This document shows, one piece after another, positions 34,612-43,516 of a DNA stretch of 64,000 bases. Each line of letters opens with the position of its first letter. Position 1 is the stretch's first letter. Origin of the DNA: Sporisorium sorghi (taxonomy: Eukaryota > Basidiomycota > Ustilaginomycetes > Ustilaginales > Ustilaginaceae). A program made the translations under genes and the position numbers. Location of the stretch: positions 143,365 to 207,364 of the forward strand of contig JALCCG010000008.1 in the NCBI GenBank assembly GCA_023212695.1. The letters are read 5' to 3'. The notes under the pieces are model-generated. The model did no database searches. It saw only the letters and a program-made list of their open reading frames with translations, and was not told where the DNA came from.

Positions 34612-35256
34612 ATGCGTAAAAAAGTCAGTTTGCTGCTGGGTGTCGTTCTCGTGGTGGCTGTTATGATCATTGTGAATGCGGTCTGGAGTCCGTTCAGCCG
34701 TTCGACGGAGGCCATGTCACAGGCTGAAGCCGTTCGTGGGGTATTGGAGCAATACCAGGGCGGTGAAATTATAAAAGCATCCCTGGAAGGTGAGATGTAC
34801 CGGATGGAGCTTCAATCGGATACCGGAAAGTACGAGCTGACAGTGGATGCCCGTAACGGGGACATCGTGTCCATCAAACCACTGGACCAAGCGGAAGTGA
34901 AGCCGAAGCCGGAGCCGGAGCCGGTTGACCCCGTGCAGCCACCGGATCAGGATAACCCCCCCAAGCCGGGAGAGAACGGTGGGGAGGGAACAACAGGCGG
35001 CGAAAGCGGAAACGGTACAGGGATCAACAACCCCGAGCCGCCTAAAACGATGATTACCAAAGAACAGGCGACCAAACTCTCCTTAGGGAAGGTAGCGGGA
35101 ACGGTTGAAGACGTGGAGTATCGCGAGAGCAAGAGCAGCCGTTACTATCTGGTGGAGATTGAGCGGGAAGATGGACGGGAAGCAACCATTCAAGTCCATG
35201 CGATTACAGGCGAAATTATGACGATTACATGGGACGACGATGATGACGATGAATAA
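34612..35256 (+). CDS. Membrane-anchored protein with two PepSY-like segments
   Basis: 214 residues: N-terminal signal anchor (5-26), a PepSY-like segment (about 35-92, ending NGDIVSIKP), a Pro/Gly/Glu-rich linker (95-145) and a second PepSY domain (ITKEQATKLSLGKVAG... AITGEIMTITW) ending in seven acidic residues. PepSY domains are thought to bind or inhibit peptidases or to act in metal/envelope homeostasis. It follows the YkoGH-like kinase by 82 bases and has its own upstream box. The acidic tail may bind cations. Confidence 0.8.
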   Translation: MRKKVSLLLGVVLVVAVMIIVNAVWSPFSRSTEAMSQAEAVRGVLEQYQGGEIIKASLEGEMYRMELQSDTGKYELTVDARNGDIVSIKPLDQAEVKPKPEPEPVDPVQPPDQDNPPKPGENGGEGTTGGESGNGTGINNPEPPKTMITKEQATKLSLGKVAGTVEDVEYRESKSSRYYLVEIEREDGREATIQVHAITGEIMTITWDDDDDDE

Positions 35257-35273
35257 TGAGAGGGTATTTCACA

Positions 35274-35294
35274 TTTTATCATCGTTTTCTAATC
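35274..35294 (+). promoter_or_regulatory. Shared motif before second PepSY gene
   Basis: TTTT-A-TCATCG-TT-TTCTAA-T-C, the partner of 34543-34563. It lies 82 bases before the ATG of the second PepSY gene. Confidence 0.55.
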
Positions 35295-35375
35295 TTTCTC
35301 TCGGAGTGCTCTCATTTTGAACGTTTATATTAGGTTTGTAGAGATAACCAAGAGAGTATAGAGGAGGCGTAAGAT

Positions 35376-36017
35376 ATGAAAAAAGGAACATTGTGGGCAG
35401 GTGCGCTGTCCGTGGCAATCGCGGCAAGTGGAGTATACGGTTATAACGCTGTGCAGGCGGCAGGATCAGAAAAGGCCCCGGCAGCGAAAACCCAGGCGGC
35501 AGCGAAGCAGCAGCTGATCGGTATGGAGAAGGCAGAGCAGTTGGCACTGGCCGCTGCCAGCGGTAAAGTGGAGAGCATTGATATCGACCGCAAAAAAGGC
35601 AAGCTGGTCTATGATGTGGAGATCCAGCAGAAAAACCGGGATGTGGATGTATGGATTGATGCCTACACAGGCAAATCCCTCGGTGTTCGGGTAGACCAGG
35701 ACGATGATGATAATGACCGCGACAACATTCCCGCCAATCTGATTGGTGCCGGCAAGGCTTCTGCTATTGCAGTCCAACATGTTAAGGGCGGGACTGCTGT
35801 GGAAGTGGATTTGGACCAAGATGACGGCAAATGGGTGTATGACGTTGAAGTCAAGACAGCCAAAGGGTCGTCTGAGGTAGAAGTTCATGCCGTCAGCGGC
35901 AAAGTGATCAAGGCAGAGAATGAGAAGCATGACGACCACGATGACGATGACGACCACCATGACCGGGATCATGATGATGATCGTGACGATAACGATAACG
36001 ATCGTGATGACGACTAA
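35376..36017 (+). CDS. Exported double-PepSY protein with Asp/His-rich tail
   Basis: 213 residues with a signal peptide (cleavage near VQAA-GS), two PepSY domains (about 48-108 and 120-180, each ending in a DAYTGK or HAVSGK turn) and a 33-residue tail made almost only of Asp, His, Arg and Asn. Such a tail is a probable divalent-metal or polyanion-like segment. AGGAGG precedes ATG 35376. Together with the previous protein it is the likely output of the YkoGH-like system. The metal idea is inference from composition. Confidence 0.82.
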   Translation: MKKGTLWAGALSVAIAASGVYGYNAVQAAGSEKAPAAKTQAAAKQQLIGMEKAEQLALAAASGKVESIDIDRKKGKLVYDVEIQQKNRDVDVWIDAYTGKSLGVRVDQDDDDNDRDNIPANLIGAGKASAIAVQHVKGGTAVEVDLDQDDGKWVYDVEVKTAKGSSEVEVHAVSGKVIKAENEKHDDHDDDDDHHDRDHDDDRDDNDNDRDDD

Positions 36018-36051
36018 GCCGTTTTTCATCCTCACGGAATAGATGCATAAA

Positions 36052-36094
36052 CGAACAGGCGGGGGTATGGTTTCCCCCGCCTGTTCGCTTTTTT
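36052..36094 (+). terminator. Terminator after the PepSY genes
   Basis: CGAACAGGCGGGGG and CCCCCGCCTGTTCG form a 14-bp stem followed by CTTTTTT. Confidence 0.9.
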
Positions 36095-36277
36095 CATGAT
36101 GGCACCTGAATGGTCGTTCTGTTCATCTGAAACCAAGATGCCCTCATATTTAGAGTGAAATCAGGGGAAATTGATAAGGAAGCTTCTCTATACTTATGAA
36201 GGCAAGTCCAAGGATAGATGTTTTTGCCAGCATTACAGGTTATAATGGAACCAGACAACGACCGGGAGGGATATACC

Positions 36278-36595
36278 TTGAGTGATCTTTTTAAAAAAGC
36301 AATCTCGTTAGGATTGGGCCTTACCGTAGTCAGCAAGGAAAAAGTAGAGAAAGTCGTGGATGATTTGGTTAAACGCGGGGAGCTTGCTCCTGCGGAGTCC
36401 AAGGCACTTGTGAACCGTCTCGTGGAACGCGGCGAAGAAGAGCAGTCGCAGATCAAGACGTATATTTATGAACAGGTGCAGCGTGTATTGTCCGAGCTGG
36501 ACGTACCTAAAGAGAGTGATGTCGCCAGCCTGGAACAGCGCATTGCCGCTCTGGAGAAGAAGGTCGTAGAACTGGAAGGATCGCAGCAGGAATAG
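36278..36595 (+). CDS. Phasin-like small protein
   Basis: 105 residues: a short hydrophobic start (FKKAISLGLGLTVVSKEKVEKVVDDLVKRG), then a long charged helix and a C-terminal coiled coil (LEQRIAALEKKVVELEG). This matches the phasin/polyhydroxyalkanoate-regulator-like proteins that precede aarF genes in Firmicutes. The start is TTG 36278, 7 bases after GGGAGGG. The stop abuts the ATG of the AarF kinase gene, so the two are co-translated. Function in this pair is unknown. Confidence 0.75.
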   Translation: MSDLFKKAISLGLGLTVVSKEKVEKVVDDLVKRGELAPAESKALVNRLVERGEEEQSQIKTYIYEQVQRVLSELDVPKESDVASLEQRIAALEKKVVELEGSQQE

Positions 36596-38266
36596 ATGGC
36601 GGTCCGAATCCGACATGCCGGACGTTACCGGGAAATCGCCATGGCGCTCATGCGTCATGGCTTTGGCTATATGGTGGAGGAGATGGGACTGTTTCATGTC
36701 CTGTCGCTGCCGGTCCGCTGGAGTTCCAGGGAGCAGCCGGAGACCATCACCTTAGGGGAACGCATCCGGCGGGTGCTTGAGGATCTTGGGCCGGCATTTG
36801 TGAAGCTTGGCCAACTGGCGAGTACAAGATCCGACCTGCTGCCAGACCATATTATCCAGGAATTGGTGAAGCTGCAGGAGCGGGTTCCTCCTTTTTCTTC
36901 TGCCAGCGCGCGGGAGCTGATTGAGCAAGAATGGGGAATGCCGATTGACGACGTATTGAGTGAGTTTGAAGAGAAGCCGCTGGCTGCTGCCTCGATTGGG
37001 CAGGTTCATGCCGGGAGGCTGAAGTCTGGAGAATGGGTAGCGATCAAAGTTCAGCGGCCGGGCGTAGCCCGAATGATCGGCCGTGACTTGGAGATATTAC
37101 GGGATTTAATCTCGATTGCCGAGCGTCACTGGGAATGGGTCAAGCTGTACCGGGTGGACCGGATTGTTGACGAATTTGCCAGAGCCATGATGGCAGAGCT
37201 GGATTACAGCCATGAGGCCCGAAATGCAGAGAAGGTTGCATCGCAGATGACGGAGCATGAATTTATCCGCATTCCGCGGATTTATTGGGAGTACACGTCA
37301 TCGAAGGTGCTGATGATGGAGTATGCGGAGGGTCTTACGTTAAGCCGGCGGCAGGAGATTGTAGCCAAAGGACATGATCTGAAGGCTATCGCGGAGCATC
37401 TGATTGACGGCATGCTGCAGCAGATTTTTCTTGAAGGGTTCTTTCATGCGGACCCTCATCCCGGGAATCTGCTCGTCCGAGAGGACGGGAAGCTGGTTTT
37501 TCTGGATTTCGGGCTGGTCGGACAGCTCAGTGAGAGTATGAGGGATCATCTGTCCGGACTCATTATTGCGCTGATGCGGCGGAATTCGGAAGGGATGATC
37601 CGGGCAATTTCCAGAATGGGCTTGATCCCGGAGGATTGTGATATGGACTCCCTGCGGTCCGATATGGACCGGCTGCGGGGAGAATATTATGATGTTCCAT
37701 TCTCCCAAGTGCGTATCGGCAAGGCGCTGACGGATTTGTTTGCCGTAGCTCAGCGCCATCAGATTATGCTGCCTCCGGATCTGACACTGCTGGGCAAATC
37801 ATTGCTGACGCTTGAAGGGGTCATCGAGATGCTGGATCCGAATCTCAGCATTATCGATATGGCGGAGCCTTTTGGACGAAAGCTATTGAAGAAGCGGTAT
37901 AATACCCGCCGAATCGGCAGGAAGGTGCTGGATGGGGTAGCGGGTCTTGCGGAGAGTTTGCTTGATCTGCCTGGACAGGCCAGACAGCTGTCGGCTCTGA
38001 TCAGCAAAGGGAAGCTGCGGGTGGAGATCAGCGTTCCGGAGCTGCAAGCGTTGATGCGCAAGCTGGATCAGATCAGTAACCGGCTGTCTTTCAGCATTGT
38101 ACTTCTCGCTTTCAGCATTATTATGGTTGGCTTGATTATCGGTTCGTCACTCAGTCGGGAGCCGATGATGCTGTGGAGCTTCCCGGTAATCGAAGTCGGA
38201 TTCATTGTAGCCCTGCTCATGGTCGCATGGCTGCTGTATGCGATATTCAAATCCGGGAGGTTCTAG
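36596..38266 (+). CDS. ABC1/AarF/UbiB atypical kinase-like membrane protein
   Basis: 556 residues of the AarF/ADCK family: KLGQ (70-73, KxGQ motif), Ala-rich loop AAASIGQVH (130-138), invariant Lys151, HADPHPGN and FLDFG motifs, and two C-terminal membrane helices (about 500-520 and 530-550). Family members support ubiquinone or other isoprenoid lipid metabolism, possibly by ATP hydrolysis. In a menaquinone-using Firmicute the substrate is unknown. It starts directly after the phasin-like stop, with a weak AGGA upstream, and ends 1 base before a convergent gene. Confidence 0.9.
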   Translation: MAVRIRHAGRYREIAMALMRHGFGYMVEEMGLFHVLSLPVRWSSREQPETITLGERIRRVLEDLGPAFVKLGQLASTRSDLLPDHIIQELVKLQERVPPFSSASARELIEQEWGMPIDDVLSEFEEKPLAAASIGQVHAGRLKSGEWVAIKVQRPGVARMIGRDLEILRDLISIAERHWEWVKLYRVDRIVDEFARAMMAELDYSHEARNAEKVASQMTEHEFIRIPRIYWEYTSSKVLMMEYAEGLTLSRRQEIVAKGHDLKAIAEHLIDGMLQQIFLEGFFHADPHPGNLLVREDGKLVFLDFGLVGQLSESMRDHLSGLIIALMRRNSEGMIRAISRMGLIPEDCDMDSLRSDMDRLRGEYYDVPFSQVRIGKALTDLFAVAQRHQIMLPPDLTLLGKSLLTLEGVIEMLDPNLSIIDMAEPFGRKLLKKRYNTRRIGRKVLDGVAGLAESLLDLPGQARQLSALISKGKLRVEISVPELQALMRKLDQISNRLSFSIVLLAFSIIMVGLIIGSSLSREPMMLWSFPVIEVGFIVALLMVAWLLYAIFKSGRF

Positions 38267-38267
38267 C

Positions 38268-38837
38268 CTAGCCGGCAGATTCGGCTCTGGCTCGCTTGCG
38301 CTGCTGCACCCAGGTTTGGACCCCGATCAGGATCCACTCAATCAGGTGGAAGAACAGCGCAATGAACAGCGGTTGCAGCCAGCCTCCGATCGGAATGGCC
38401 GGTATCAGCAGGGACACGATGTATAGCAGAACCGTATCGAATGCAATCGTAACGGCTTGCTTGATATAGATGGAGGCGTCCTTGCGAAGGAGCAGCCGCA
38501 GCAAGGCGATGACCAATGGGTGAATAAGGCTCTCGAAGATCAGGAATCCGATCAGAACGATGAGCGAGAAGCCCAGCAATACGCCATTGCTGTCGAAGGC
38601 AAGGGTGTCGCCGGATCCCGCTGGGTCGGGCAATGGGAACCATCCCGCATATAACATAGCGAAGAGCTCAAGCGGTATAATAATGAAGGCTGATAACAGC
38701 GGGATAAGCCACAGCTTCTTACGGAAGGGAACATGGGGCTCCCCGTCACGCCGCGATATGTAATTGATCATCAGATTGATAAGGCCGAACAGGATCAGCA
38801 GGATGAGTGCTGTCAGGATGAGCTGTACGTTGTTCAT
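38268..38837 (-). CDS. Polytopic membrane protein, unknown
   Basis: 189 residues with about five membrane helices (5-27, 43-63, 88-110, 128-148, 153-175) and a basic C-terminus (QQRKRARAESAG). AGGAGG lies 8 bases before ATG 38837. It is convergent with the AarF gene. No family recognised. Confidence 0.7.
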   Translation of the reverse strand: MNNVQLILTALILLILFGLINLMINYISRRDGEPHVPFRKKLWLIPLLSAFIIIPLELFAMLYAGWFPLPDPAGSGDTLAFDSNGVLLGFSLIVLIGFLIFESLIHPLVIALLRLLLRKDASIYIKQAVTIAFDTVLLYIVSLLIPAIPIGGWLQPLFIALFFHLIEWILIGVQTWVQQRKRARAESAG

Positions 38838-39042
38838 TTCGGAGCACCTCCTCGCTTAGTGTAAACTGGATATCTATATGTTGACATTACCAAAGTCAGG
38901 GACGTTTGTCAGTTTCTTTACAACTAGAACGATTCCGAAGGACATTTTGTTGGGACTAATACAGGTTATGCGTGATATCCAGCCAAACCAGTATAGAAGA
39001 TAAACGCAGCAGATGCTAAAAAATTATAATGAGGTGGAACGT

Positions 39043-40722
39043 TTGCCGAACTTTCAACAACTGGGTATTGACGAACAAAGAGTAAGGAAACTGAAGGAGC
39101 AGGGAATTACGGTGCCGACTCCGGTGCAACAAGAGAGCATCCCGCTGCTGATCGATGGAAAAGATGTTATCGCCCGGGCACGCACCGGCACCGGGAAGAC
39201 GCTGGCTTTCATGCTGCCGATTCTGCAGCAGATCGATCCCAAGCGGGCGTATCCGCAGGCGCTCATTATTGCGCCAACGCGGGAGCTGGCATTGCAAATT
39301 ACGGAAGAAGCCAAGAAGCTCACAGCCGGAGAGCCGGATGGCATTAAGATTCTGGCGGTATATGGCGGGCAGGACGTGGAGAAGCAGCTGCGCAAGCTTG
39401 AGGGCGGGCGCCACCTGATCATTGGCACACCGGGACGTCTGCTGGATCATTTACGCCGCGGCACGCTGGAGCTGGGCGGTGTCAAACAGCTGGTGCTGGA
39501 TGAAGCCGATCAGATGCTGCATATGGGCTTCCTGGATGATGTGGAGGCGCTGATTCACGCACTTCCATATCGGCGTCAGACGATGCTCTTCTCTGCCACG
39601 ATGCCTGCCGGGGTGAAGCAGCTGGCTGGAAACTATATGAATCAACCGGTTGATATAGTCATTAAAGGAGCCTCCCCGATTCCGCTGGAGCAGATTCAGC
39701 AGGTAGTGGTCGAGTGTACGGACCGCTCGAAGCAGGATGCCTTGCGTACGATGATTGAGCAGTATAACCCGTTCCTGGCGATTATCTTCTGCCGGACGAA
39801 GCGCAGAGCGAGTATCTTGAATGATGCGCTGCTGGCCCATGGCTACCAGTCGGACGAGCTGCACGGGGACCTGTCCCAGGCGAAGCGGGAAGCGGTGATG
39901 AAGCGATTCCGGGATGCCAAGCTCCAGCTGCTGGTGGCAACGGACGTTGCTGCCAGGGGGCTTGACGTGGAAGGCGTTACGCATGTATTTAACTACGACA
40001 TGCCTCATGATGTCGAGAGTTACATCCATCGCATCGGACGGACCGGACGGGCCGGGGGTAACGGAATGGCGATCACCTTCGCGGCTGGCAAGGACCTTAA
40101 TGACCTGCAGCGAATTGAAGAAGGAATTTCCCTGCGTTTAAAGCGTGTGCGTTATGACTCTGGTGCTGGCAGCCTTCGGGAAAGCACTGGCGATTCAGGC
40201 AGGGATGCAGGCAGACCGAGAAACGCAAGAAGTGTCTCCTCACTCGAATCCGATAATGAACGTGGACAAGGCAGAGGCCGTGCGGATCGTGGGACGGGCT
40301 CCGGGCGGAGCCGGGGTAACCATTCTGGAAGCGCGCGCGGCGAGCAGAGCCGGGGAAGAGGCGAGTCGTCACGCCGGGATGAGCGTGGAACTGGCCGGGT
40401 CAGCAGCCGCGAGGGTCGCGCAGTCGAAGGCCGAGGACCGTCACAGGCTGGTGGACGTGGTGGCAGCAGCCGCGGGGGTCGCGCAGGCGAAGGCCGAGGA
40501 CCGTCACAGGTTGGTGGACGTGGCGGCAGCAGCCGTGAAGGTCGCGCAGGCGAAGGCCGTGGGCCGTCACAGGCCGGAGTGCGCGGCAGCAGCAGCGGAC
40601 GCGGGCAATCCAGGACCGAAAGCCGGGGGAGTCAGAACAGTCGCGGTGGTCAAGGCGGTACTCGTAATTCCGAAGGCCGCGGTGCAAGAGGCCAAGGCGG
40701 CGGACGGCGCGGCGGGCGTTAA
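39043..40722 (+). CDS. DEAD-box RNA helicase with RGG-rich tail
   Basis: 559 residues. Core motifs: Q motif (GITVPTPVQQ), Walker A ARTGTGKT (46-53), PTREL, DEAD (153-156), SAT (184-186) and HRIGRTGRAG. From about residue 370 the protein becomes a 190-residue Arg/Gly/Ser tail with three exact-length 21-residue repeats (GRAGEGRGPSQ type), a likely RNA-binding disordered region. TTG 39043 is chosen since GAGGTGG lies 5 bases upstream; ATG 39013 would add ten residues but has no binding site. Probably acts in ribosome assembly, mRNA decay or cold adaptation. Confidence 0.9.
   Translation: MPNFQQLGIDEQRVRKLKEQGITVPTPVQQESIPLLIDGKDVIARARTGTGKTLAFMLPILQQIDPKRAYPQALIIAPTRELALQITEEAKKLTAGEPDGIKILAVYGGQDVEKQLRKLEGGRHLIIGTPGRLLDHLRRGTLELGGVKQLVLDEADQMLHMGFLDDVEALIHALPYRRQTMLFSATMPAGVKQLAGNYMNQPVDIVIKGASPIPLEQIQQVVVECTDRSKQDALRTMIEQYNPFLAIIFCRTKRRASILNDALLAHGYQSDELHGDLSQAKREAVMKRFRDAKLQLLVATDVAARGLDVEGVTHVFNYDMPHDVESYIHRIGRTGRAGGNGMAITFAAGKDLNDLQRIEEGISLRLKRVRYDSGAGSLRESTGDSGRDAGRPRNARSVSSLESDNERGQGRGRADRGTGSGRSRGNHSGSARGEQSRGRGESSRRDERGTGRVSSREGRAVEGRGPSQAGGRGGSSRGGRAGEGRGPSQVGGRGGSSREGRAGEGRGPSQAGVRGSSSGRGQSRTESRGSQNSRGGQGGTRNSEGRGARGQGGGRRGGR
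40408..40596 (+). repeat. Three tandem 63-bp repeats in the helicase tail
   Basis: Units at 40408-40470, 40471-40533 and 40534-40596 encode 21-residue copies of the RGG-type tail. They remain in frame because 63 is divisible by 3, and they also create a long open frame in another phase that should not be called a gene. Confidence 0.9.
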
Positions 40723-40816
40723 GTATTGAGGGAATTTTCAGGAGAAACCTGTTTCAATTCGGATGAGCACGGTTAAGTACAGAGCGTTACCTAGTCGAAG
40801 ACAAGGAGGCGTTATC

Positions 40817-41167
40817 ATGTCTGAACATAATCATGTTGTGAATAAGAATGGTGAGCTGGATGTGAGTAAGGTTGACCATGCGCTGGACCGAATTGACGAT
40901 GGGGATAAGGAGCGGATTCTGGCTGACTTCGATGCCTTCCAATCCTATTTGAACAAGCGAATTCAGCTTGCTGAGAGCATCGGTTTGAATGAAGAGCAGC
41001 TCGCTCAGGCCGCAGAGAAGGTAGCAGGTTACCTGGCGGCAAATGAGGAGCCCCGTAATTCCGAGGAGAAGCTTCTTCAGGAATTATGGAAGGTTGGTAC
41101 ACAAGCGGAGCAGCATCAGCTGGCTCATCTGCTTGTTAAACTGGCTCAGAACCGTACGGCTCAGTAA
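40817..41167 (+). CDS. DUF3243 family protein
   Basis: 116 residues, soluble and helical, with the DUF3243 pattern FDAFQSYLNKRIQLAESIGLNEEQLAQAAEKVAGYLA followed by ELWKVGTQAEQHQLAHLLVKL (compare YmfJ of B. subtilis). ATG 40817 has AAGGAGG upstream; the longer frame from 40763 has none. Function unknown. It has its own terminator. Confidence 0.85.
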   Translation: MSEHNHVVNKNGELDVSKVDHALDRIDDGDKERILADFDAFQSYLNKRIQLAESIGLNEEQLAQAAEKVAGYLAANEEPRNSEEKLLQELWKVGTQAEQHQLAHLLVKLAQNRTAQ

Positions 41168-41186
41168 GGCGAAGAATGAAACGAAA

Positions 41187-41219
41187 ACCTTCCCCGGCCG
41201 CTGTCGGGGGAGGTTTTTT
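41187..41219 (+). terminator. Terminator after the DUF3243 gene
   Basis: ACCTTCCCC and GGGGGAGGT arms, followed by six Ts. Confidence 0.75.
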
Positions 41220-41369
41220 GGTTCGGAACAACGGCATGAAACCATAAACATAATTTATGGGAGGCAGGGCCTTGTTTCATTTTCGTTACATATTGTTTTC
41301 TCCGGTAGTCTTCATTAGGGCTCAAGCTGGTAACAAACAACAATAGAATATGAGGAGGGAGTTGCCTGA

Positions 41370-42620
41370 ATGTCTCTGGTGATTCATGAGCAGAGAAAAC
41401 CCCAAATGCAGCCCTTTTATTGGGTGATTACCTTCGAAATGCACGTGCTGGGGCTGCTCCTTAGCTTGGTGCTAACGATGGGACCCTTGATTCTGCTGTA
41501 CCTCTGGAACCATGTTTGGTCCTGGATAAGTCTAGCTGCCATACCTGCAGGCATCTTTATGGGAGCTAAGCTGTTTAGAAGCTTGAAGGGACATGTCTGG
41601 AACAACACACATCTGGATGAGTACTTGTTATATGAGGATCATGTGGAGTACGAGAGGTGGGACCCAGAGTCAAAAGATTCATTCAAGGGGAGCCTATGGC
41701 TCGGCGATGTGAAGGAAATATACTATGGAAGGTATATTTTTTCATATAGTTATGCCTATAAGAAGAGCAAAATGAGCGAAACACTGCCTATGGCAGAACT
41801 GATGCCAGTCCTGTATCTCGTGGGTACAGGAGAGCAGGGGGACCGGACGGTGGCCATTCCTTTTACCGATCCGATGGATGCCAACCGCTGGCTGGAGGTC
41901 ATAGGTCGGCGGGACCTTCCGATATATCTGACCTCGATCATCGTACAGGATCTGGCAGATGAATCGGTTGCCGATGTGCTTCGCGAAGACGAGGATTTGG
42001 AACAGACCGCATTCGATGGCAATATAGAGCGGCAATATCGGCCTTATCTGGACCGTCTCTTGCAGGAGAGCGATGAGGAGCGGGAACTGACGGAAGAAGA
42101 ACTGAATCAGCTGGAATACGAGATGAAGCTGTACCAATACGAAGAGGCGCTTCAAAAGCGGAGATCGGCGTTTCGCGGAACGGGGCTGCTTGCCTGGCTG
42201 GTATTCCCTGTTCAGTTCGGCATCGCATTCTGGTTGACCCGTGCGGCAGAGCAAGGTACCGTGGATCCGGAACAAATGCTGTACCCGATTCTTCTTCTTG
42301 GACTTTTCTCCATTCTGTTTTTTGTTCTGGTGAAATGGATGCGCTGGCTGCAGATTCTCATCTTCCCGGGGGTCACGTTCATTACGTTTGTTTTTTTGGA
42401 CTTCTCCGAAGTTGAAACCGACCCTTCTTACCAGATGTCGAGCATGCTGCTTGCCATGACCATGCTGTCTCTGCCGGTGGTTACTCTTATCTATTTGGGT
42501 ATACGGCATATGCGCAAAGGCCGTGACATCAAGAACCTCCCGCCCATCCCAGAGCCCTGCCAGCCTGTGTACCAAACGAATGATGCAGGTGTCAGGCCAG
42601 AAAATCATCTGTCAACTTAA
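41370..42620 (+). CDS. Membrane protein with central acidic domain, unknown
   Basis: 416 residues. Two N-terminal helices (about 20-42 and 48-66), a cytoplasmic-looking domain of 190 residues with an acidic coiled segment (DEERELTEEELNQLEYEMKLYQYEEALQKRR, about 235-265), then four helices (about 272-290, 306-325, 330-350, 360-385). The pattern suggests a YcxB/PH-like domain between membrane segments, but I cannot name a family. GAGGAGGG precedes ATG 41370. Monocistronic. Confidence 0.7.
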   Translation: MSLVIHEQRKPQMQPFYWVITFEMHVLGLLLSLVLTMGPLILLYLWNHVWSWISLAAIPAGIFMGAKLFRSLKGHVWNNTHLDEYLLYEDHVEYERWDPESKDSFKGSLWLGDVKEIYYGRYIFSYSYAYKKSKMSETLPMAELMPVLYLVGTGEQGDRTVAIPFTDPMDANRWLEVIGRRDLPIYLTSIIVQDLADESVADVLREDEDLEQTAFDGNIERQYRPYLDRLLQESDEERELTEEELNQLEYEMKLYQYEEALQKRRSAFRGTGLLAWLVFPVQFGIAFWLTRAAEQGTVDPEQMLYPILLLGLFSILFFVLVKWMRWLQILIFPGVTFITFVFLDFSEVETDPSYQMSSMLLAMTMLSLPVVTLIYLGIRHMRKGRDIKNLPPIPEPCQPVYQTNDAGVRPENHLST

Positions 42621-42636
42621 GCTTGATAATATAAAC

Positions 42637-42671
42637 GAAGAACGCAGCCCTCATACCTCGGGCTGCGCTTC
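42637..42671. terminator. Bidirectional terminator between convergent genes
   Basis: CGCAGCCC and GGGCTGCG arms with a 9-base loop, overlapping the end of the minus-strand gene at 42651. Confidence 0.65.
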
Positions 42672-43187
42672 ATAATGGAATCGATACGTTGCCATGGGGT
42701 GGCTGGTGAACGTGGAATCCAGCTTTTTCTTCTCACCCGGTTTCATTTTCACGCCTTCGTAGGTCTTGATAAATACCTCTTCATCCTCGCTGTCGTAGAG
42801 GTAAACCCGGATAAGACCACTGAATGTTCGAGTCGGATGATAGTTGCCTGCATAGACCACGATATCGGCGTCATCCTCATTCTTATATGCACCGACATAA
42901 GCGATGACGTAATCCTGAGTCCCATGAAGCTGACCGTTTGCTTGTTTGTCCTCATACCGCTGATCCAGGCTTTGTATCATCGTTTCTTCCTTGTACAGGG
43001 ATTCCTGGGTGATCAGGCCGATCGGGATCGTCAGCATAAAGTAGAAGATGAGCGCTGAGAGCCCTGTGCTTCGCAGCACCTTCTTCTTGTCATATCCGCC
43101 CATGATCAGTCCGATAAATGCAATCAGGACCATGAGAAGGACGATGAGATGCCATGGAGATAAAAACATTTCGGGGTATAATTTCAT
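42651..43187 (-). CDS. Membrane protein, unknown
   Basis: 178 residues. Two helices at the N-terminus (about 9-31 and 42-62), then an extracytoplasmic beta-rich domain with LHGTQDYVIAYVGAYKNEDDADIVVYAG. ATG 43187 follows GCGAGG; the frame extends further upstream without a binding site. No family recognised. Convergent with the previous membrane protein gene. Confidence 0.65.
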   Translation of the reverse strand: MKLYPEMFLSPWHLIVLLMVLIAFIGLIMGGYDKKKVLRSTGLSALIFYFMLTIPIGLITQESLYKEETMIQSLDQRYEDKQANGQLHGTQDYVIAYVGAYKNEDDADIVVYAGNYHPTRTFSGLIRVYLYDSEDEEVFIKTYEGVKMKPGEKKKLDSTFTSHPMATYRFHYEAQPEV

Positions 43188-43516
43188 TGCTCTTGCCTCG
43201 CTTATGTATGTATATGATGGATACATAAGATCCAACCCTCTCGGGTCATTACCCTGCTGGCCTGCTGTCTAAACATGCTTGTTTGTCATCAAGTATATGT
43301 CCGTTCATTATGGCAAAGCATGCAATGTAGGCTGCAGTTCATAGTACCATTCAATTCGATACAAAAGGATACACTTTATGCTCTTTATGGCCATATCAGA
43401 ACCGGGATTTGGTTTGACGGCATTTATTCGGTATGATGGAGGGAGACCACAAGGCTTCAGCGTCACGGCAGGAGTCTAATGTCCATTCAAAACAAAGCCG
43501 GGGAGGAGATCCAAAG
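43188..43516. other. Intergenic region without visible gene
   Basis: 329 bases between a minus-strand membrane protein gene and glutathione peroxidase. It must hold both divergent promoters, but none matches the consensus well. No repeat, RNA or short ORF with a ribosome binding site was seen. Confidence 0.5.

Noticed and set aside
40145..40729. 194-codon open frame over the helicase tail
   Set aside because: It is a second frame of the three 63-bp repeats; Ala/Val-rich low-complexity product, no ribosome binding site, and the helicase frame is certain.
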